Shown one piece after another: positions 11,801-23,348 of a stretch of 64,000 bases of DNA. The notes beneath the pieces are model-generated. The model was not told where the DNA came from. It saw only the letters and a list, made by a program, of their open reading frames with translations, and did not search any database. Origin of the DNA: Leptoclinus maculatus. Taxonomy: Eukaryota > Chordata > Actinopteri > Perciformes > Stichaeidae. Positions within the stretch are counted from its first letter, which is position 1. The number at the start of each line of letters is the position of its first letter. Location of the stretch: positions 18,798,149 through 18,862,148 of the forward strand of contig JAVDOI010000003.1 of NCBI GenBank assembly GCA_032191485.1. Direction: 5' to 3'. The position numbers were made by a program, and so were the translations under genes.

Positions 11801-14800
11801 CCCTGTCAGATCACAGGCAGGATGGGCTAATATGGGACAGCACCTCCAGCATAAGCTGGGGAATGAGGAGCAGTGAACATCAAAGCTCATATCAGCACTT
11901 ATAGCAGACATTCCCTCTTTGCGGAGTCTCAGCTCACCTCGAGTCCTGTTAGGAGTAGCTGCTGCACCTGAAATAGCCTACGATAAAAGCTCTGCTTCAT
12001 TTACCGAGAGCGGCTCATTCATTTGTGGCTACTTTATTCACAAAGGCTGATGAGAGGGAGTCAAAATAAACCTTCTTGATGAAATGCACGTCTGAAAAAA
12101 GGGAGTTTAAACTTTCTCTCACCCCTTCCACTTGAATTTGACTGCTGCTGAAGTCTCCACGGAAGATAAGGAGGGCGCGAGTTTGGCAGAGGGGTGTGTG
12201 TGTGTGTTTCTTTTTCTGGGTCAAGGAGACTACCGATAAAGGAAAATGTTTTTTAGAACGATGCAGTAAGTGAATACATGCGGGTCTGTGCAGCGGGCCA
12301 GTCGAAAAAAAAAAGGGCCTGGGGTGCCGGTCATCAGCCGTCCGTCTTCTGCTGTGTGCAGGATGAAGGAAACGTCTGTTCTCACACAAACAGATCCCAC
12401 ACATCTCAAACAACAGACAACTCATTGGATCGACCCTCGGGGTGAAAAGACAACAGAATATAATAATATATCAGTTTTATGATCCTGTGCTCGACAAGCG
12501 GTTGACTCCTGATCTGTTTTGCTTTGAACATGTCTTCTTCTTTGTTAATTTCATAAAACATAATTCAGTTGACATAAACACTCTGCTAGTACTTTTACTG
12601 ATGTCTTTTTACAATGTGTCTCCTTCCCTCAAACTAAATGATTCATGGATATGATATGTACAGTATGTGCGCGTGTTGACGTCAGGGATGTAGGGTTTTG
12701 GCACTGGAGGGAGTGTGATGCTGAGAAGCAGATGGCCAGGTACTGTTGATACACACACTGGACAGCCATTGTCAGTTTATTCTTGAAGTGCCAGCCAAGC
12801 TAAACGTGCTATTGGCTTCGGATTTATTTTTTTGCCAAATGTGGGTTTTTGAAGGCTGGTAACTGATATTTTTCTGTATAAAAATTCTGTATATTGTTTC
12901 ATAATCAGTGTGTTGCCGCATTCTAGGGAGTTGTTTTCGGGTCAAATCATCCTTGAAACGACGCTATTCATCTCTCCTCTTCTCCTCCTTCCTTTCTCAC
13001 TCATGCAAGTAGAGTTTTCAAACATTTGCATCACGGATTTCATCCCACTCTGCTGAGAAATACTCAAATGAAGGGAGCATGTGTCTCCATCATCAGCCTG
13101 ATCTTTTGTGATTCAATGCAGAATTGATTTTCAAATAGACGAGCATGTAAACTATAAATACAAACTATGAATATCGGAGGGAAGGAATCACACTGAAGTG
13201 TCTGCGTGGAGGGTTGAAAGTCGTTTCTCTCTCGGGCAGATTGTGCCGCCACAGTACTAAGCTGCGAATTCTCACCGGACTTGTGATTGTGTCTGTGGAA
13301 TGGGGGAGACGTTTTTCTTTTTTCTTGGTTCGGCAAGTACAGTGAGCACTCCAAGCCCCTCAGCGGGGAGGCTGGAAGGAAAAACAAAGTCAGAGGTTTC
13401 TGCAGCATTCAGTGTGAGGCTTGTTAGTGAGGCTTCATGCGGCTTCAAACACAACACTGTCAGAGACTCCTGGAGCTTCACCAGCATCATAAAACAACAG
13501 TTTTCCTTTTGTCAGATTGCAGACTACTGTTTGTTACTTGTTATACAATTATTTTGAATTTGTTTGCAGCCCAAGGATTCATATTATTTGACTTCAAATA
13601 AGATAGCTGTAACTTTATTTATCTTGAGGGAAATTGTTGTGCAGCAGTTGCCGTACAAAGGAAATATAAATATCGATAAACAGATATTTGGAATATATTT
13701 ACTTCCTGGTTGATAGAAAGAAGAAAAATATAAAAGCTTTCTTTTTAAATGAAAATATAAAATTATAGAAAGTAACACCATTATATAAAATGTAATAATA
13801 ATAAGATTTTAAAATTTGGGTCCACATCATATAACGCAAGCAAGGACATACAGTACATCATTTCCAACTATGATGGTTTGAAAAACCTTTTCGAGTTCTG
13901 TGAAGGACCTTCTGGGTTCCTCTCATGTCAGAAGTTTAGCCCTGTGACTCAAATGTTAATGTTAACGCTTGAGAGGCACAAACTGGTGCTATGCCAGTGG
14001 TACTATTTGCAGTGTGTTGCTCTCCCTGCAGTGACGGCTGGGCGGACCGGGTCGAGGTGGTGGAGGGGTACGAACAGGAGGCCGTGGGCGGCATCACTGT
14101 GAAGCTGCAGTCTGACGAGGTCTCCTCCTTCGATGACTACTTCCTGAAGCTCAAGCTCAGCACCAACACCCGCAACCCGTGGTTCCCCGAGTTCTGGCAG
14201 TACCGCTTCCAGTGCCGCCTTCCCGGCCACCCGCTTGAGAACCTGAATTTTGTGCGAAACTGCTCAGGTAGCTAAACAATTCGTCAGGCAATTGTGATGT
14301 TTTTCCTGCAGTTTTTCCTGGTTTTACATGTTTACGCCAGCGTGCACATCAGCGTGTCTTTGTGAACTGTTCTGATGTGTGCAGGCGCCCAGAGGACGAA
14401 GCCAAAAGGCCCCATCAACTGGAACACATTCTTAAATTATGAATTAGACTGCCAGAGGGGAGAATTCTCTCCAAGTCAAACCAATAACACGTATTTTGTT
14501 TCATATTGTTCATTTCTGTGACACTTGGCTTTACAGCGGATGATGATCTAGGTAAATTAAATCATTTTCTTTTACAAAGGAACTCAATTTTTGCATTAGC
14601 TTAAGTACTTGGTTTCTCGAAACAATGCTCAACAAGCATGTTTCCAAAACATATTTTTGCATACTGCTCTTTACAAATATATCTATAGATATATTTACGT
14701 TTTCAATCTTAATGTACCAGGTTGTTGCTGTTTAATCCAGTATTTCTAAAATTCTTTAAAATGTATCATATTGATAAACGTAAATATAAAATGATGCATG

Positions 14801-17800
14801 CAGCAAAAAACATAAAACATTGTATTCCTTTTCAGTTGACAGCTCTCAAGGTCCTTCAAGTGAATTTGTTTTTGCCATTGCACTTCACTTTCTGCACTTG
14901 TTTTAATCATTTATTCCTTTGCAGCGTTTGCACATTATTTACGAGAATAGAGCCTCTCTTCTTTGTTATGCACATTCCTCAAGCTTGTATTCATTCCTAC
15001 AAAGCATCATATTTTTGATAGCAGTTATTAAAATAATTATTGTTGCCTCATAAGTGGAGATAGATAGAGTTATTGTTTGCTGCCCTGTTACTTCTATTGT
15101 TTTTATTTCATTATTGATATATTTATTCATTTTTGTTGGTGTAGAACTCCAAGACGGTGAGTGAATCCCTCTGAATGGAATCATAATGCTCCTCACTTTG
15201 GCAATATACGTAGAGGTTGACTGATATTAAGGTTTGATCACATGATGTGATCATTTTGGCGGTCAGTTTATATTCTTATTTCTCCCTAAACGTACTATTA
15301 ATCTCAGTAAACCTCTAATATATGAAGCTATTGGGATGTTTTAAGTGAGAGCCCAACAATTGATCCGCTCTCACTTTGTGCCCTCACACCCTTTCAAGTC
15401 GTACAAAACAGCCCAATAACATTTGAGTGAGATGGTAACTGGCTGATCCGGCTTGAGTTGCATGTAGCCACAGAACTAGTGAAGCCATATTGAAACAGAT
15501 AACACGTATTTCAGAGCCATTGTATCGCAGTTGTATTCATATTTTGACAGAGAAGGTCCGGTTGTCTTGTAGCCGACTGAACTTCAAAAGCAGACCAGAA
15601 TTGCTTTGCACGCTGACATCGTTGACATCATTGCATCATGACTGAAGCTCACGCTGCTCAGAGAGCGAGGCGAGCGTCAAAGCCAAGGAGCTGTTAAACT
15701 AGGTCATCACCAGCAGTTCCCATTGGACGCTCGCCCAGCTGCTACCCAACTGAATTTACTGTTTATGTGTTTGTCTGCACAGGCAGTCGTTTTCCCAGCA
15801 GTCCGTTTTTTTTTAACGATCATCACTTGATTTAAAACATTTGGTGAGAAAGTCACCGGCAATGGAGGACGCTCATAAAGCCTGTCGGCCTCGTCTAGCA
15901 CACAGTTAAATGTTGATTTGTGCGGTGTGTGAGTGCTTACACAGAGAAAAGGATAAAAGGACAAATTATGGAACTAGAAATGAGAATATCTCTGCCAAGC
16001 CTGAGCAAATCCTTTAACGACGTTAATTTAATATGTAATAGAAAATCTTTTTATTCTGGATTTGCATCAACTAAAACTATTTACTTTTGTTTACTTTTAT
16101 TACTTGAAAATATAATACTATGTACAATTTAAGAAAAAAACATTAAGATACATATGAGACAATTTGTCTAATTTCAGATTAGATTTTAGAGGAAATGGTG
16201 CATCGTTACAAAATAATTTCACCACAGGTTATTAGATGTCAGTTTGGTCTATGAAGGTCTCCTCTAAAATCCTAAAGGTGTCTTTTTAGTTGATACAAAG
16301 GGTTAAGATATTACATTATCAGTCGTTACATCACACTCTGCTCCCTTTTCATAAATTATGAAAGAGGGAGTTTGGGATTTAGGTGACAGAGACTGAAGCC
16401 AACAAGCCAATCATTTTACTTTCTTCGATGTAAATTCATGATCAAGTCAAATTTAGATCTTTTTGTAAAAAATTGCTCTCAATGTAGCTACATGTGTGGA
16501 TTATACTAAATTATAAAAGGGGTTCGAGGGCAATTATTTAGTAGAAAGAAAGATTTAAGTAGATGTTGCCTTCCTACCAAGTGCTGATTTCTTGAAGACT
16601 TGTTTGTGCTCTGACAAAAGATGCTTTTCACACCAAACATCTCCAGCTCCAGGAGCTGCCAAACACACCTACTACCTGTTTCTCTGTTTCACCAAAACAT
16701 ATTGAATGCATGATGCAGCTCTTTGAAATAACACTTAAGTTGACATGTTAATGTTTTAACACAAAGCAACTCAAAAAAAGCCTGCTGACTCTGCTCCTAG
16801 CTTGCATTACACTGAACTGATAGGGTGTGTTTGAACCTCACTGTCTCGTTTTCTCATCATGTTTGTTTGAGGGGAAACAATACGAACAGAGAACAACAGA
16901 TCACAAAAGCTCGGTTTGTTTTTCTGCTTGACGAGACACGACGTCAGTTGCACGGTATTTCAGACCAACTCTAAGTGAAGCCTGACTCATGAATGCAGAA
17001 ATGAGTAGTCTTGTCACGGTAACACGGTTTCTTTGAAGCCATTTTCTGAGGCTTCCAGTTCTTTCAGTGCCGTCTCCCACTGAGGCAAAGAGTCGTGTAG
17101 CTCACTGCCTGTATTCAGAGAATAATAACAAGAATGTGTCTGTGAGCACCCTATCACTCCTTTGTAATATGTTACATCACGCTAGACACACCTGCAATGT
17201 AGAGACTATTCTGACAGCACAACACGCTACCGCTTGCAGCAATGAAGCACCTCCTGTAAGGCTCTCCCTTTAAAGAACTGTCCTGGACAGGAGTCCTTAC
17301 CGTTTCTTAATGTGTGGGCAGGTTACGAAAGTCTGGAGGACAACTACGTTCAGGACAGCAAGATGGGCTTCGTCATCAATGCCATCTACGCCATGGCCCA
17401 CGGGCTGCAAGACATGCACACTGTTCTCTGCCCTGGTCACGTGGGGCTCTGTGAGAACATGAAGCCCGTTGATGGCAGCCACTTGCTGGACTTTCTCCTC
17501 AAGACGTCCTTCACGGGTGTTTCTGGAAAGGACATATGGTTTGACGAGAACGGCGACTCGCCTGGGAGGTAAAACGCACTTCTTTTACATACCTCTAGAA
17601 AGCGATTGTTTACCTGAGTAAAAGTAGGAATACCCCACTAAGTAGTAAGTAAAAGTCATGCATTTAAAGGAACAGTCGGAGCGGGTCCTCTTCACGGAGC
17701 CGGCCACCATGTTTCTACAGTAGCCCAGAATGGACAAATCAAACACTGGCTCTACATACGGCCATTCCCATTTTTTGAGTTTTCGTGTTGGCCACCGTAG

Positions 17801-20800
17801 TTCTCCGACACGCTTCTTCATGTGGTTGAAATCTGCAACTTCACAGCTAAGATGCCACCTAATCCTACACACTGGTCCTTTAAACTTTAAAGGGCCAGCG
17901 CACTTTTACTTTTTGTACTTTAAACTTTAAATCATAAAAAGTCAAAGTGCTTCTTTTGCAGAATAGCCCATTTCAGAATGGTGTAAATTATATGAAAATT
18001 GTGTTTCATTTCAATAATCACGTCGTTCAGAATCAAATGAAAAATCTGAAATAAAAAATAAATATTTTAGAAGCCGATAATAAGTGTGATTTGAGTTGCT
18101 GTGTTTATAGTTTTTTCTACTTGGCTGACCTGAAGTGTAATAAACATCATATTGTGCGCTCTAAATTAAGTGTTTTATTAAGTACATTCTGTGTCTTAAT
18201 TATTTGGTGTAAATTTAATTAGCAGAGTTTTCTTGTTGCAGGAAACAGATTAATTCGTTGGCGACTTGGAACACTAAAACTGACATTTTCTTTTCCAAAA
18301 TGACTCACAATAAATGAGCCAAATTTATTATACAGCATCCCAAACAACCTTTCAAGGGCAGACGGTGTTGAAATGACTCCTGCCAGTACAAATATGATGT
18401 GCACAAAGTTGATATAGAGAACAATTTTCATTAAATCATTTTGTGATCGTCGAGTTGCTCTCAGTTAGTCATATCAGGGAACATTCACATATGAATAGTA
18501 ATGTCCATATTGTAATGAGAAAAGCAATTGTCTGGCCTGCATACACTGACACCTCTCACTAATAATCCTGCTTGTTTTGAACACAGTCGCTATAGTTTCC
18601 AGCTACTTTTATCCGTGAGCAACTGAAATTGCATCGTTAAGTGAGTCTGGGAGTGTTTTGAAATTCCAGTGGGGAGGTTTTTATTGCAATCCAGAGAGGA
18701 AGATATGAAAGACATATCAGCACCTGGCGAACTAATCCCTTAGTCACAAGTATTGATCAAGAGGCTGACTGGCCCCCTGCTGATAAAATATGCTGTGTTT
18801 GTGCTAAGTGGCAATAAAACTGTTATTTCCCCTTTTAAGAATTGATTCAGCGCCGGTGAAACCTTGTTAACTCGTGTCTTCCTCTAACTCATGGCTTTCT
18901 GTCCACCGTCAGGTACGAGATTATGAACTTCCAGCATGTGGAGCCGGGTGTTTATGACTACATCAACATCGGCTCCTGGCATGAGGGCGCGCTCAGTCTG
19001 GATGATGAAATGATGCAGATGAACCGCAGTGACATGGTCCGCTCCGTCTGCAGTGAGCCCTGCTCCAAAGGAGAGATCAAGGTGAGGGACAAATCCTTTA
19101 GACACCCTGCTGCTGAGGACACATTGTCTACTACACACGTTACCTCTGAACCTCTGTGTTGTAGCTTTGTAGTTCAGTCTCTGCATTGGAGTCACTGATC
19201 TTCAAATATTAGGACTACAATTCTCTTTTTTCAACTAATGGATGTATTGATAGGTAATGCATAATTGTACTCATTTAATGCTTTATAGATCAGTATTAAG
19301 CCATCGATAAGAACAAATGCTGGGTTGCCAGGTTGTGAACAAACACATTGGCTGATAAATGTTCCATTCATTACTAATAATTAAACACATTCACTGGTCA
19401 TTAATAAAGGGTTTTAATCATCAGGTCTACAGCTGTAAGTATTAATGAGATGTTAATTAATGTGTTTTTGTCCGGATCATTTGCAGCCCTTTCCTAGAAA
19501 TAGAAATGGTCAAATGATCTAACTGCTCAAAGGGAGTTTTCACAACCTGGCAACTCAACAGATATTATGAATGCTTCTGATCTATCTTTAGTTTTGTGTT
19601 AAAAACAGTTATTAAAATATTACCATCAGTGGGACTCCCTACACTGAAACAGACTACGGGTAGAGATGGGTACTTGTAGGAACGTATTTTAAAAGGTTTC
19701 CACCTTCTTTTGTCGACCAGGTGATCAGGAAGGGAGAAGTGAGCTGCTGCTGGATCTGCACCGCCTGTAAGGACAACGAGTTCGTCCAGGACGAGTTCAC
19801 ATGCAAGGCCTGTGAGCTGGGCAGGTGGCCAGACGAAGAACTGGAAGGTAAGGCTTGTACTCCTCACTCTCCATTTACCTACCGCTGTAAACTCTCACCT
19901 GCTTGTAACTGTAGCTGGTTTTCTGGTTTTACATGTATATTTAGATGAATTTAGGTTACTTCAGTTCCTGTTGCATGATTGATGCTTTTAGAGACAAAAA
20001 ACATTCTTATGATTCTTATTCGAGGCTCTAGAAAGTTAAGTTCCTCCGAGCTTTTCCTCCCCTCCTCCCCCCCCCATACTGTACTCCATACAGTTTGTCC
20101 CGCTAAGATTGTTTTTGCAGCACTATTTCCTAAACCTGTTCTGTCCTATTTTCATTACTTTCCCATGACACCTGAGAGCCATTCATCATCTTCACCATTT
20201 TATCCGACAGCAGCCCCACTTACCACTCTTCTTCTGGCCCACTTTCAAAAGGCCTTCTGTGCTGTTCAAAGACAAGACACTTTCTTAATAGGATCATCCT
20301 GCCTCCATGCTGTTTCATATATATATATATATATTTTTTTTTACTACATGACCTTTAGGTACACGCATAAATAAGAAAATGTGGCGCACAGGGATGACAT
20401 TCAAATTATTACTGTGCAGTTTTCCAACCCCAACCCTCCTGCCGTCCTACAATAAATAAAAAAAACGATCATAAATTAGATATTGAAAGTGTGCCCTCAA
20501 CATGAAGCAGAAAGGAGATCATTTTTGGATCCATGAACAACGCAGTGATTTACTTTGTCCTGCTGCATTGGCCCCCCTCCTCTGCTGGCTGCAGCCCAGC
20601 CCGGCCATGCCTGAGTAGAAAAGGGTTTATTTATAGTTGAGCTAAAAACCTACTTTGAGACTTTTCTCAGGCAAAAATGTATTTGATTCATTTTGAATAT
20701 GTCCCTACAATAAAGCCTGCACAACTTTTCATTTCATTCTTCTCAAAATGACCTTATATTTAGGCATTTTTCTCTAGATAATCAGAAATGTAACCACCAA

Positions 20801-23348
20801 GCTGACGCTGAAACGTTGAAAGTTTTATGAGTTGCTTTTAGTGTATTTTGGCTGTGTTTGTATCGTCATGTTTTTATCCTTTTCAGGCTGTGAGCCAATT
20901 CCCGTGCGCTACCTGGAGTGGAGCAATCCAGAGTCTATTATCCAGGTGGTTTTATCCTGCATGGGCATCCTGGTCACGTCATTTGTTGCCTTCATCTTTG
21001 TCTTATACCGCGACACGCCTGTGGTCAAATCCTCCAGCCGGGAGCTCTGCTACATCATCCTCGCAGGGATCTTCCTGGGCTACATGTGTCCTTTCACCCT
21101 CATCGCCCGTCCCACCGTGGCCTCCTGCTACCTCCAGAGGCTGCTTGCCGGACTCTCAGCCGCCATGTGCTACTCCGCCCTGGTAACCAAAACCAACCGC
21201 ATCGCCCGTATCCTGGCAGGCAGCAAGAAGAAGATTTGCACCCGGAAACCGAGGTTTATGAGCGCTTGTGCTCAATTGGTCATTGCCTCCATTCTGATCG
21301 GTGCCCAGCTCACTTTGGAGGTCACCCTCATCATCATGGAGCCTCCTGAACCCGTCAAGTCCTACCCCAGCATCAAAGAGGTCTTCCTCATCTGCAACAC
21401 CAGCAATGTGGGCGTTGTGGCTCCTCTGGGCTACAACGGCTTGCTGATCATGAGCTGCACTTATTATGCCTTCAAGACCCGCAACGTCCCGGCAAATTTC
21501 AACGAGGCCAAATACATCGCCTTCACCATGTACACCACATGTATAATATGGCTGGCGTTCGTGCCAATCTACTTTGGCAGCAACTACAAGATCATCACCA
21601 CATCTTTCTCTGTGAGCCTCAGTGTGACTGTAGCTTTGGGCTGTATGTTCACCCCCAAAATGTACATCATCATTGCCAAACCTGAGCGGAACGTGCGCAG
21701 CGCGTTCACCACCTCCGATGCTGTGCGCATGCACGTCGGCGATGGCAAAATTGCGTACCGAAGCAGCAGCCTGCTCAACATGTTCAAGAGGAAGAAGAAC
21801 ACCGGAAACGGCAGGTAAGGTTCATTAATTGAGTCTGTGAGTCCTGCTCCTGAGGCACCTCAGGGATGCTGGTGTTACTGTAATTCCCTCTCGAAGGGAA
21901 CCTGATGTCTTACTGTATTTACTTTCATAGGGACACCTGTTGTAAAGTGTGACGGATATAGGTCAGTGCTCAATTCACACAGCCATTTTAACCTTTGAAC
22001 TGATGGTAAAATTAAAACAAGTGGAGGACAAGTGGGATCACTACTATACGTCGGGATTACAGGGTTTCTGCAGCGTTCACCAAATTAAATGTAGGACTTT
22101 ATATCACATAGAATTCAATTTAAAGGCCGGTTTTTACACTCATGACAGCCAAAGCATGAAAGAAAACAATATAGCATAGAATTATGTATATACACTTTTT
22201 TTTAAGTACTTTCCAGCAATATATAGAAATATTTTCAAATGACATAATTAATTGAATAATGCAACCTGGTCCCACATGAGCGGGATAGAATGGATGGATG
22301 AATTCGATGAAATATTGTTAATTAATTTAAGTTAATTTAAATCATTGCTAAAATTAAAAACCTGCACATACCCTGGAATATGATTCATATTTTTCATATT
22401 TTAAACGACTAGATTATTCTTTCTGACATGAACCGAAATAGATTTTTGTGTCTCCACCTTTGTGGGCTCCGGTGAAGTAACAGCCATCTTTATTTTGTTC
22501 ATAGTTCTAATGGAAAGTCTGTGTCATGGTCTGAACCAGGTGCAAGACATCCTCCAAAAGGGGATCACACGTGGCACAGACTGTCAGTGCATGTGAAGAG
22601 ACAGGAAGCAGGTTCCAATCAGATGGCTGTCATCAAACCCTTAACTAATTCCTACCAAAACAGAGCCCTGGACTTCTCAGACCTCAGCACGAAGACCTTG
22701 TACAATGTGGCCGAGGAGGACGAGAGTGAGCTTATCGGATACAATCCCCCCATCACTCCCCCCATGATGCCCCACGGGCAGATTCCTGCCTGTGGACTGA
22801 TGAAAGCCGTGGAGGAGGTGGAGCTCTATACACCTCAGCATCTGCAGCCAAGTTGCGTCATCCCCCGACGCGTCATCATGGACCACCTGCAGGAGGAAGT
22901 GCTGGTTGGTAAATTCAACAGTGATATCCCTGAGCTTGACGATATGATTAGCATGCCTGAGACCGTGAGCGGCGGCATGCCTGTGTACCACCAGGCCCAC
23001 CTCATCCAGCAGGACCCGGTCCTGCCTCTGCACCTGGACCCGTACGACGAAGAGCCCACTTCCCCTTTAGAGGAGGATGAGATGGACTGTGAGCAGTTTG
23101 GCCTTCTCCACGGCTACATGTACAACAACGCCCAGATTCACAGCGAGGAGGACTTGGTTGAGGTCAAATTAGCATTGGACGGTTCTCTGCCACTGATGCC
23201 TCCGTCCCCTTTCCGAGATTGCGCCGCTCCTTCAGCGAGCCCCTTTCCCAATTCGCCGGTTTCCGAGTCGCTTTTGTGCAGCCCGACAAATGTGACATAT
23301 GCCTCTGTCATCCTCAGAGACTACAAGCAAAGCTTCTCAACTCTGTGA
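5651..23348 (+). CDS. grm1: Metabotropic glutamate receptor 1, complete, 8 coding exons, 1166 aa
   Basis: Class C GPCR coupled through Gq to phospholipase C and calcium release, acting in the neuronal perisynaptic membrane. Exons are 5651–6350, 9122–9371, 14032–14267, 17322–17568, 18913–19081, 19721–19847, 20887–21814 and 22505–23348; phases match throughout. Residues 1–22 look like a signal peptide. The Venus-flytrap domain (to about residue 510) keeps the glutamate-contact segments, with Tyr74, GSSS at 163–166 and AYSATS at 184–189. The cysteine-rich linker is in exons 5–6, seven transmembrane segments in exon 7, and the long Homer/PDZ-binding tail in exon 8. GRM1 is preferred over GRM5 because of the tail ending YASVILRDYKQS, the 7TM sequence and the shprh/rab32 neighbours. 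Human mGluR1a is about 1194 aa, so length is normal. The human gene spans roughly 400 kb; this one spans 18 kb. Confidence 0.97.
6351..8220. other. grm1 intron 1, left part: dispersed-repeat-like DNA
   Basis: No gene is supported. The stretch 6400–7010 is moderately GC-rich, ends in reiterated GTTAGC-type words (6885–6945) and resembles teleost dispersed elements, but I cannot name a family. The rest (7010–8220) is AT-rich intronic sequence with only short chance frames. Confidence 0.4.
8224..9036. repeat. A/T-rich composite foldback (inverted) repeat
   Basis: A module reading CTATGGAAGCCCATTC followed by a CAGCA-A(n) tail occurs near 8224 and again near 8717. It appears as the reverse complement at 9011–9034. 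The adjacent segment 8663–8709 (AGCAGCTCTGGAG … GGCTGAGGTGG) is also inverted at 8934–8984. Between the arms lie long A runs, short ATTCACAAAAA reiterations and a TA microsatellite (about 8861–8891). The arms could fold into a large imperfect hairpin. It looks like a decayed non-autonomous foldback element expanded by slippage; family unknown. Confidence 0.6.
9863..10119 (-). mobile_element. LTR-like fragment (possible solo LTR)
   Basis: Read on the minus strand, this 257-bp segment starts TGTGACGGC and ends TGTCA. It contains a TATATA box (around 9980–9986) and, about 70 bp downstream, an AATAAA signal (9914–9909) with a T-rich continuation. That promoter/poly(A) arrangement is the U3–R–U5 layout of a retrotransposon LTR. 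No 5-bp target duplication is visible and no internal genes flank it, so it may be a solo LTR or a chance resemblance. Confidence 0.4.
10374..10597. repeat. 19-bp minisatellite, about 12 copies
   Basis: The unit AGCAGAAGTAGTAGCCCTT repeats head to tail about 11.8 times with almost no divergence, then decays into GTGTTAGCAGTG. The near-identity implies recent expansion. It lies in grm1 intron 2. Confidence 0.95.
10994..11388. repeat. Dispersed direct repeat, copy A
   Basis: About 0.4 kb is shared with 13269–13686 in the same orientation, both in grm1 intron 2. The best core runs from GTACAGTGAGCACTCCA through TTTGCAGCC. The two copies also encode similar minus-strand frames by chance, which should not be read as genes. 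The element family is unknown. Confidence 0.85.
13269..13686. repeat. Dispersed direct repeat, copy B
   Basis: Second copy of the 0.4-kb repeat at 10994–11388. Differences include small indels, for example a 23-bp stretch after CTTCAAATAAG that is absent from copy A. It is consistent with two insertions of one family or with an old local duplication. Confidence 0.85.
14268..17321. other. grm1 intron 3: no gene seen
   Basis: AT-rich intronic DNA. The stretch around 15240–15760 looks like old dispersed-repeat sequence, but no family, terminal repeat or coding frame could be supported. Confidence 0.4.
17663..17884. mobile_element. MITE-like element with TTTAAAGGA / TCCTTTAAA ends
   Basis: A 222-bp block in grm1 intron 4 is bounded by TTTAAAGGA (17663–17671) and its exact inverse TCCTTTAAA (17876–17884). 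The interior (GCCACCATGTTTCTACAGTAG … CCTACACACTGG) resembles a non-autonomous repeat that I remember as abundant in percomorph fishes. It encodes no transposase. The upstream AAGTAAAAGT words are another common teleost repeat motif. Confidence 0.6.
19848..20886. other. grm1 intron 6: no gene seen
   Basis: Ordinary intron between the cysteine-rich-domain exon and the 7TM exon. It contains a short TA run (about 20320–20334) followed by a T tract. No conserved frame was found. Confidence 0.5.
20887..21814 (+). CDS. grm1: grm1 exon 7: seven-transmembrane domain
   Basis: This 928-nt exon encodes the end of the cysteine-rich linker (CEPIPVRYLEWS), all seven transmembrane helices and the start of the cytoplasmic tail (about residues 577–885). 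Class C landmarks include YRDTPVVKSSSRELCYI (intracellular loop 1/TM2), KTNRIARILAGSKKKICT (loop 2) and TRNVPANFNEAKYIAFTMYT (loop 3/TM6), which are G-protein-coupling loops. Immediately after the donor (GGC AG|G TAA) the intron reads a stop codon in frame, so intron retention would end the receptor at once. Confidence 0.95.
22505..23348 (+). CDS. grm1: grm1 exon 8: long cytoplasmic tail with Homer and PDZ ligands
   Basis: The last exon continues SSNGKSVSWSEP and encodes about 281 residues of mostly disordered acidic tail. PPSPFRD at 23199–23219 fits the Homer EVH1 ligand PPxxF, which tethers group I receptors to IP3 receptors and Shank. The terminal FSTL is a class I PDZ ligand. The serine/proline-rich SPVSESLLC block is shared with mammalian GRM1. 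The long proline/glutamine stretches of the mammalian tail are absent. Confidence 0.95.

Noticed and set aside
12015..12425. 136-codon minus-strand frame in grm1 intron 2
   Set aside because: Crosses A-rich and TG-rich low-complexity DNA and has no recognisable homology.
10861..13490. Similar minus-strand frames (MMLVKLQESLTVLCLKPH…) at two places
   Set aside because: They are the two copies of one dispersed repeat; similarity reflects shared DNA, and the frames diverge and stop differently outside the core.
5651..23348. Assignment of the glutamate receptor to GRM5
   Set aside because: Several blocks resemble GRM5, as expected within group I, but the terminal YASVILRDYKQS, TM1 region and shprh/rab32 synteny fit GRM1.
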